From positions 1 through 37,418 of the forward strand of contig NZ_RAWE01000080.1 in the NCBI RefSeq assembly GCF_003611695.1: DNA of 37,418 bases, in the 5' to 3' direction. The position numbers and the translations under genes were made by a program. This stretch comes from Corallococcus carmarthensis (GTDB lineage Bacteria > Myxococcota > Myxococcia > Myxococcales > Myxococcaceae). Positions 30,383 through 37,418 of this stretch are shown here, piece by piece (within the stretch, counting starts at the first letter, position 1; every line of letters starts with the position of its first letter). The notes beneath the pieces were generated by a model, which saw only the letters and a list, made by a program, of their open reading frames with translations, made no database searches and was not told the DNA's origin.

Positions 30383-33046
30383 TCACTCCTGGATGTCGTG
30401 GGTGGAGTCGAGCGCCGCGAGTTGCCGTAGCAACTCCGAACGCTTCTGCCTGGCGAAGTTGTCTCGATTGCCGACGAGCAGCGTCTGATAGCGGGCGCGG
30501 GTCAGCGCGACGTTCAAGCGGTTGGGGCTGTCGAGGAACCCGATCCCCCTCGTTCGAGCAAACGAGAGCAGCACCAGATCGGCTTCGTGTCCCTGGAAGC
30601 GGTCGACCGTACACAGGTCGATGACGACACGGGGTCGCTCACGTCCACCAATGGAAAAGCGCTGGAAGCCCTTCGGCTGCGCCGCGAGCCTTCGAAGCAT
30701 GGAGCGTAGGAGGCGCTCCTGGGCCCGGTAGAACGTGAGGACCGCCACCTCCCACGCCCGCCCCTCGGGGTGAGCGTGAACCTGTGTCCATTCCAGGAAT
30801 CGTTTCAACTGACGTTCAAGCGCATTGCTCTCGAACTCATTTCGAGTTCCCTCCACGCGGCGTGCGACGTTGATCCACAGCATCCGCCCAGGCCACAGCG
30901 GCTCCCGCCAGGCGCGAAGCCCCGCCATGTCCGGGGGATCGACGAGGGCATTGCCTCGGTAGATGTGTTCCCGAGGAAAGCCGGAGATGTCCGGATGCAT
31001 CCGGTGTTGGTATTGGAGCAGTACATGGCGCGAGTCGCGCGCGGCCGGCGGCAAGCCGTCCGAAAGCGCGGTTCCCGACCGCTGTTTCTTGTGACGCCCG
31101 AAGCCCGACCAGAGCGACTCCAGGATGGAAGGCATCGCCACCCGCTGGACCCGCTGGATGGACTCCCGGACCTCGTCCGACCTGCTGCCCGGCCCCGAGA
31201 GCGGCTTCGTGAATGCCAGGTCAAGGGCAGGCTCGGAAGGGAGGAGGTCCTCAAGGCCCTGTGGCAGTCGTTCCGTTGCCCCGATGCCCGGCCCCGAGCC
31301 CTCCAGTTGTCGCTTCTCGTAGGCGCGCGCCAGGCGCCAAGCGATCTCTCCACCCCAGCTTCGCGCGTCATCGCCATCCTGTCGAAGCCGGATCCGCCGC
31401 CGGAGTCCGGAGAGCGCCGGTCCTCCGCCGTGCAGGATGGCAACGTCGAGCGGGAGCTGCTCCTCCTGGCGAAGGATGGCCTCCTCGCGCCCCACGACCA
31501 CCCCCGCGGTCAGCAGGTCCCAGGGAGACACGGTCTGGGCCCCATCCAGTTCGACCAGCGGAACCTTCCGGGACAGCGCCTCCAAGCGATAGGCATCACG
31601 GACGAGCGGATCCTCGGTGACCACGATTACCGCCCCACGATGTCTGTGCTCGCCGTGGAGGGGCGCGTGCAGGTAGGGCCTCACCTCGAAGGTGTCGAGC
31701 GCCGCATCGCGAACGGCGGCCTTGGGCACCGCCGCGTCCAGGTTCGCCGCGAGGTGGTCCTCTTCAACATAGGGAGACAGCTGCCGAGGATCCCCGACGA
31801 GGATCCACTTTCGGGCCAGCAGGGCTGGGACAAGAAACTCCTGGAAGGTCGTCTTGCTCGCCTCGTCCAGGATGAGCACGTCGAAGATGGGCGTGCGTCC
31901 CATGTGGTTGTTGCGTGAGGTCGCGCGGATGTCCGGGTGTTGCAGAATGCCTATCGTCGTCCCACACACGACGTTGGCTGAATCCAGGATGATGCGGTCG
32001 ATGATTTCGTTGCCTGGCCGCTGAAGCGCCTCGAACAGCGTCTGCTGCGCACGCGTCGGGAGGGACTGCATCTTGAGCCAACGCAGCAGTCCCTCACGTT
32101 CCGTCTTCCGCAATGAGTCGATTTGCCAGGGCTTGACGATATCGGAGATGTTCTTCCGGTCTCCGATGCGCACAGGGATGACTTCGTTCTGGAAAGGCTG
32201 ACGCGGATCCATCAGCTTCTCGATGACGTTGTCGACGGCGACATGCGTGGACGCGCAGAGCAGCACCCGGTGTCCCCGGCGAAGCTCCTGAAGGATGAGC
32301 TCGCAGATGGTCGTCGTCTTGCCGGACCCCGGGGGCCCTTCGAGGATGCCCCAGTCCCGAGACGCCAGGGCCTTGCTGACGAACTGCCGCTGCGACTCGG
32401 TTCCCGGGCGCAGCGCGGCCCCAGGCGCCGGAGGGCGGAGCAGGAGCCATTCGCGCTCATCGAGCTCGGCGCGTTCAGGCTCGGGCCACTTCACCAGTCC
32501 GTGCGACTGGAAGAGGTCCAGCAGGGGACGGTGCTGCGGATGGGGGGCATTCTGCAGTGCCTGTACGGCATCCCGCTGCTTTTGGAGCTGGTAGGTATTG
32601 GGACGGAGAAGGAGCTCGGCCGTGCGTGGCTCGCGGTCCAGACACAACCGCTGCCGGACCGGATCCCGGTCGATGACATCAAGCTGGGTCTCCTTTGAGT
32701 AGTCAAAACGGCGGGCCTTGCCTTGCCGCGAGGGCTTCTCGACACGCTCGTGGACGCGCTCGGTGTGCTCATCCAGGAAGTCCTTGAGGGCGCGTTCGCC
32801 ACCCGAGCCGTCCCCATCAAGGTCGTCAATCTCTACCCAGACGCCCGCCGTGCGCTCCGCCGACTCCAGATCGTTGAGGTCCCCAGGCGCCAGGGTGCGG
32901 CAGGAGACGCGCAGGACGGCGTTCTCCTCCAGGTAGTCGATGGATCTCTTGAGGTAGTCCGCAATGTCCTTGAGGCCATAGAAGACCTGCTGCAACGCCA
33001 CCTCCGGGCGGTGTAAGTCCAGGTTCGCGTAATGCAGGAATGCCAT
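30383..33046 (-). CDS. SF1 helicase, UPF1/DNA2-like (COG1112-type)
   Basis: 887 aa. All core SF1B motifs are visible: GPPGSGKTT (I, 237-245), DEAS (II, 394-397), VGDPRQLSP (III, 417-425), QYQHRMHP (IV, 678-685), VDRFQGHEAD (V, 814-823) and NVALTRA (VI, 845-851). An insertion of about 200 residues separates motifs III and IV and has no recognised fold. The N-terminal 210 residues are also unassigned and rich in charged residues. Such helicases unwind RNA or DNA 5' to 3' and are common in defence loci. ATG 33046 has a GGGGGA about 9 nt upstream and lies 30 nt past the predicted sigma-54 start site. It heads the operon helicase - unknown - PLD - activator, in which gaps never exceed 28 nt. Confidence 0.92.
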   Translation of the reverse strand: MAFLHYANLDLHRPEVALQQVFYGLKDIADYLKRSIDYLEENAVLRVSCRTLAPGDLNDLESAERTAGVWVEIDDLDGDGSGGERALKDFLDEHTERVHERVEKPSRQGKARRFDYSKETQLDVIDRDPVRQRLCLDREPRTAELLLRPNTYQLQKQRDAVQALQNAPHPQHRPLLDLFQSHGLVKWPEPERAELDEREWLLLRPPAPGAALRPGTESQRQFVSKALASRDWGILEGPPGSGKTTTICELILQELRRGHRVLLCASTHVAVDNVIEKLMDPRQPFQNEVIPVRIGDRKNISDIVKPWQIDSLRKTEREGLLRWLKMQSLPTRAQQTLFEALQRPGNEIIDRIILDSANVVCGTTIGILQHPDIRATSRNNHMGRTPIFDVLILDEASKTTFQEFLVPALLARKWILVGDPRQLSPYVEEDHLAANLDAAVPKAAVRDAALDTFEVRPYLHAPLHGEHRHRGAVIVVTEDPLVRDAYRLEALSRKVPLVELDGAQTVSPWDLLTAGVVVGREEAILRQEEQLPLDVAILHGGGPALSGLRRRIRLRQDGDDARSWGGEIAWRLARAYEKRQLEGSGPGIGATERLPQGLEDLLPSEPALDLAFTKPLSGPGSRSDEVRESIQRVQRVAMPSILESLWSGFGRHKKQRSGTALSDGLPPAARDSRHVLLQYQHRMHPDISGFPREHIYRGNALVDPPDMAGLRAWREPLWPGRMLWINVARRVEGTRNEFESNALERQLKRFLEWTQVHAHPEGRAWEVAVLTFYRAQERLLRSMLRRLAAQPKGFQRFSIGGRERPRVVIDLCTVDRFQGHEADLVLLSFARTRGIGFLDSPNRLNVALTRARYQTLLVGNRDNFARQKRSELLRQLAALDSTHDIQE

Positions 33047-33087
33047 CGCTGTCTTCCCCCTTCAGGGCTGAGTCCTCAAGCCCATGA

Positions 33088-33102
33088 GCAAGGGAAGTGC
33101 CA
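33088..33102 (-). promoter_or_regulatory. Sigma-54 (-24/-12) promoter of the helicase-PLD operon
   Basis: On the - strand the sequence reads TGGCACTTCCCTTGC, matching the sigma-54 consensus TGGCAC-N5-TTGC with the required 10 nt between GG and GC. The -12 C is at 33088, predicting transcription from about 33076, 30 nt before the helicase ATG. The operon's last gene encodes a sigma-54 activator with an intact GAFTGA motif, which independently supports the call. Confidence 0.88.
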
Positions 33103-33158
33103 TGGCAGCCCTTCCCTTCGCGCAGAGAGAGCCTCATCGAAAGCCCGTGCAAAGGAAA

Positions 33159-33193
33159 GGGTCCCTTCACCCGGGACCGGGTCGTTTCACCCG
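33159..33193. promoter_or_regulatory. Tandem 15-bp repeats, candidate activator binding sites (UAS)
   Basis: Copy 1 (33159-33173) reads GGGTCCCTTCACCCG and copy 2 (33179-33193) reads GGGTCGTTTCACCCG, 13 of 15 identical and exactly 20 bp apart, about two helical turns. Each is a short dyad, GGGT-N6-ACCC, as expected for a dimeric Fis-type HTH. They sit about 57-91 bp upstream of the -24 element, close to where enhancer-binding proteins usually bind. The same sites could also act on the divergent nuclease gene. Confidence 0.6.
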
Positions 33194-33304
33194 CCCACGA
33201 GACCTCGGGGACTCCCGACAAGCAGAGCGGTGGAGTGGGTGTTTGCCGCCCCTCCCCTTTCGGGGGATCCGCAAGCCTTTCACGCCATCCTAGGATGCCG
33301 CTCC

Positions 33305-35008
33305 ATGAAGATGCCCAAGCACTCGCTGCGGAAGATCGTCGCCTTCCTCAACAACCCTGACGAGGATGGCGGCTTCTGGCTGCCCAACATCCAGCGACCG
33401 TTCGTCTGGAATGAAGAACAGATCTGCCGGCTCTTCGATTCAATCCTGCGCGAGTATCCCATCAGCACCCTGCTGATCTGGAAGACTCGCGCGAAAATCC
33501 GGCGGCGAAGGTTCATCGACACCTACCAGGAAGCGTTCAGCCACGAGCTCAGCAGGTTCTACGTCCCCGAGGACGACAAGAAGAAATGCCTCGTCCTGGA
33601 CGGCCAGCAACGCCTCCAGAGCCTCTTCATCGGCCTGAGTGGCAGCTATGAAGGGCGCGAGCTGTATCTGGACATCCTCAGCGGACAGCTCTCAGCACCC
33701 GATGACGTGAAGTACCGGTTCAAGTTCATCCACGCCAGGGACGCTGTGTTCCCGTGGGTGAAGTTCAAGGATCTCGTGCACAGCACGAAGACCTCCCTGG
33801 GCATCGCGCAGCAGCTCATCAAGCAGGCGGACCGCGCCCTCACGGAGGAAGAAGCGGAGCGGATCGCGAGTCACGTCGCGCTCGTCTTCAAGACCTTCCA
33901 TTCCGACGATGGCATCGCCTACCAGGAGCTCGACAGCACCGAGAACGCGGACCTGTACACGGAGGAAGACGTCGTCGAGATCTTCATCCGCGCGAACTCG
34001 GGTGGAACGAAGCTCGGCAAATCGGACCTGCTGTTCTCGCTGCTGTCCTCCAGCTGGGACGAGGCAGACGCCCGGATGGAAGACACACTCGAACAGCTCA
34101 ATCGCTACGGCTTCAAGTTCACACGCGACTTCGTCCTGAAGACCTGCCTGACCCTGCTGGGCCATGGCGCGCGCTACGAGGTCGACAAGTTCCGGAAGCC
34201 CGGCGTACGCGAATCCATTGAACAGCACTGGAGTGAAATCACCGCCGCCATGCTCGATGTCCTCGACTTCGTACGAGGCAAGACGTTCATCCGATGCGAT
34301 AAAGCCATTCCCTCCTATCTGGCGCTGATTCCTCTCATCTACGCGCGATACCACCACAAGAGCGCATTCCGCGGCGCCAGGAACGTTGACGCGTTCCTGC
34401 TGCGCTCTCTATTGGGAGGGGCATTCAACGGGACGCCCGACCAGCTGATCGATGCGCTGGTCTCCGTGATTGACAAGACCCGGGACTTCGACTCCGACGC
34501 CTTGTTCGGTGTGATGCGGGAGAAGGGCCGCAGCCCCGAGATTGCGCCGGAGCGCCTCTGGATGATGGGTTACGGTTCGGACAGCATCCACCTTCTCTTC
34601 AATCTCTGGTACCGGAACTTCAACTACACGCCTGGCTTCGAGAACAACCTTCCGCAGGTGGACCACATCTTCCCGCAGAGCCTCCTCAGGAAGGTGAAGA
34701 GCCAGAACCCGAGGACGGGACGGCACGACCTGCTCAAGTACCGGGAAGCGGACCGCAATCAGCTCGCCAACTGCATGCTCCTCACGGCCGAGGAGAACGG
34801 AGCGGGCGGCAAGAGCGACACGACGCCAGAGGACTGGTTCAAGGACAAGCCCTCCGCGTATCTCGCGCTCCACCTGATTCCGGAAGACCCCGAGCTGTGG
34901 AAGCTGGAGAACTTCGAACGCTTCCTCGAAGCCCGAAAGGCACTCCTCCTGGACAAACTTTCTCCAATGGTTGGAATCACGAGCGTCAGGGCCGAAGTGG
35001 CTGCCTGA
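33305..35008 (+). CDS. GmrSD-like restriction protein (DUF262 + DUF1524/HNH)
   Basis: 567 aa. The N-terminal DUF262 (ParB/Srx-like NTPase) domain has PNIQRPFVW (27-35), LDGQQR (98-103) and FIRANSGGTKL (227-237). The C-terminal DUF1524 HNH nuclease has VDHIFPQSL (452-460) and NQLANCMLL (485-493). GmrSD-type enzymes are type IV restriction systems that cut modified phage DNA using NTP; single-chain fusions are common. DUF262-DUF1524 proteins also occur as SspE-like effectors. ATG 33305 begins the conserved region and has AGGA about 9 nt upstream. The gene is less GC-rich than the NRPS and pabAB genes, suggesting transfer. It diverges from the helicase operon over 258 bp and ends 17 nt before a tRNA gene. 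Confidence 0.9.
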   Translation: MKMPKHSLRKIVAFLNNPDEDGGFWLPNIQRPFVWNEEQICRLFDSILREYPISTLLIWKTRAKIRRRRFIDTYQEAFSHELSRFYVPEDDKKKCLVLDGQQRLQSLFIGLSGSYEGRELYLDILSGQLSAPDDVKYRFKFIHARDAVFPWVKFKDLVHSTKTSLGIAQQLIKQADRALTEEEAERIASHVALVFKTFHSDDGIAYQELDSTENADLYTEEDVVEIFIRANSGGTKLGKSDLLFSLLSSSWDEADARMEDTLEQLNRYGFKFTRDFVLKTCLTLLGHGARYEVDKFRKPGVRESIEQHWSEITAAMLDVLDFVRGKTFIRCDKAIPSYLALIPLIYARYHHKSAFRGARNVDAFLLRSLLGGAFNGTPDQLIDALVSVIDKTRDFDSDALFGVMREKGRSPEIAPERLWMMGYGSDSIHLLFNLWYRNFNYTPGFENNLPQVDHIFPQSLLRKVKSQNPRTGRHDLLKYREADRNQLANCMLLTAEENGAGGKSDTTPEDWFKDKPSAYLALHLIPEDPELWKLENFERFLEARKALLLDKLSPMVGITSVRAEVAA

Positions 35009-35025
35009 CTCCAGCCAGGATCCAA

Positions 35026-35111
35026 TGCACGAGCCGGGGATCGAACCCGGACGACCCTTGCGAGTCAGCGGATTTTAAGTCCGCTGCGTCTGCCAGTTCC
35101 GCCACTCGTGC
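35026..35111 (-). tRNA. tRNA-Leu(UAA)
   Basis: The - strand reads GCACGAG at the 5' end pairing with CTCGTGC at the 3' end (7-bp acceptor stem), followed by discriminator A at 35026. The anticodon arm is GCGGA-CTTAAAA-TCCGC, giving anticodon TAA, and the T arm has GGTTCGATCC with CCGGG/CCCGG pairing. The long variable arm fits a class II tRNA-Leu. CCA is not encoded. The 3' end faces the defence-like genes. Confidence 0.95.
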
Positions 35112-35257
35112 GATGGAAGGAAAGATAGCAGACCCCGAAGCGCACGCGAGGCACCTGCGCACGCCAGGGCCTCCCGCCCCCTCATCCTTGGGCCGCCAGG
35201 TACGGCCCCCTGGCAGGCGTGCTCGAAACGCCTCCGCGCAGGCCGTCGAGGGGTAAG

Positions 35258-37342
<2,085 letters not shown>

Positions 37343-37361
37343 GCCCGACGGCGAGCCGGAA

Positions 37362-37387
37362 GCGGCCTCCAGGCCCTGGACGGCCGC
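37362..37387 (+). terminator. Hairpin after pabAB
   Basis: GCGGCCTCCAG pairs with CTGGA and GGCCGC across a GCC loop, giving an 11-bp stem with one bulged C. It begins 19 nt past the pabAB stop codon. No T-run follows. If it terminates, a downstream pabC would not be co-transcribed. Confidence 0.5.
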
Positions 37388-37418
37388 GGCGGGCTGAGCC
37401 CGGGAGGGGGTGGAAGGG

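Noticed and set aside
33231-33246. Sigma-54 promoter for the GmrSD-like gene
   Set aside because: GG and GC are 11 nt apart instead of 10 and the -24 box is poor, so I did not list it as a feature, only as a possibility in the findings.
35008-35026. Attachment site duplicated from the tRNA-Leu 3' end
   Set aside because: I looked for the tRNA 3' sequence near the other island edge (about 26.0-26.2 kb) and saw no second copy, and no integrase gene is present.

Overview
The window is high-GC DNA from a delta-proteobacterial myxobacterium, most likely Corallococcus or Myxococcus. The evidence is a multimodular non-ribosomal peptide synthetase (NRPS), surface proteins with RCC1 and MopE-type repeats, a SWIM/SNF2 helicase, GC-biased third codon positions with long antisense shadow frames, and a sigma-54 activator. 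The genus is inferred from style of content, not from a marker gene.

Layout. (1) 1-11387, +: the 3' part of an NRPS gene, read as partial A-T, then C-A-T, C-A-T, C-A-T-TE. Modules 2 and 3 are a nearly identical tandem duplication with a 3135-nt period. Pocket residues suggest a peptide ending Glu/Gln-Ala-Ala-Val-like. A strong hairpin and a small two-helix membrane protein follow. (2) 12361-15921, -: a tight three-gene operon for polyprenyl-phosphate D-arabinose synthesis: a HAD-UbiA fusion, a DprE1-like oxidase and a DprE2-like reductase. (3) 16051-18315, -: a di-haem CxxCH oxidoreductase and a lipoprotein with a striking aromatic cluster. (4) 18865-25748, +: an exported RCC1/MopE-repeat protein, a SNF2 helicase with a SWIM zinc finger, and a zinc-independent quinone-oxidoreductase-like protein; a small zinc-ribbon protein faces them on the - strand.

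(5) 26168-35008 looks like a defence or stress-response island ending beside a tRNA-Leu gene. A four-gene - strand operon encodes an SF1 (UPF1/COG1112-like) helicase, an unrecognised winged-helix-like protein, a two-HKD phospholipase-D-family protein, and a sigma-54 activator whose N-terminal domain looks like a CARF/RtcR-type ligand sensor. Directly upstream of the operon is a consensus-quality sigma-54 promoter. Further upstream are two 15-bp partly palindromic repeats spaced exactly 20 bp apart, good candidates for the activator's binding sites. A GmrSD-like nuclease (DUF262 plus HNH/DUF1524) is transcribed divergently from the same 258-bp region. My reading is a helicase plus PLD effector module (the pair resembles Mokosh) under ligand-gated, auto-amplifying sigma-54 control. 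This is the most promising candidate for an undescribed system here.

(6) 35026-37342: tRNA-Leu(UAA) on the - strand, then a fused PabA-PabB aminodeoxychorismate synthase on the + strand, followed by a hairpin terminator.
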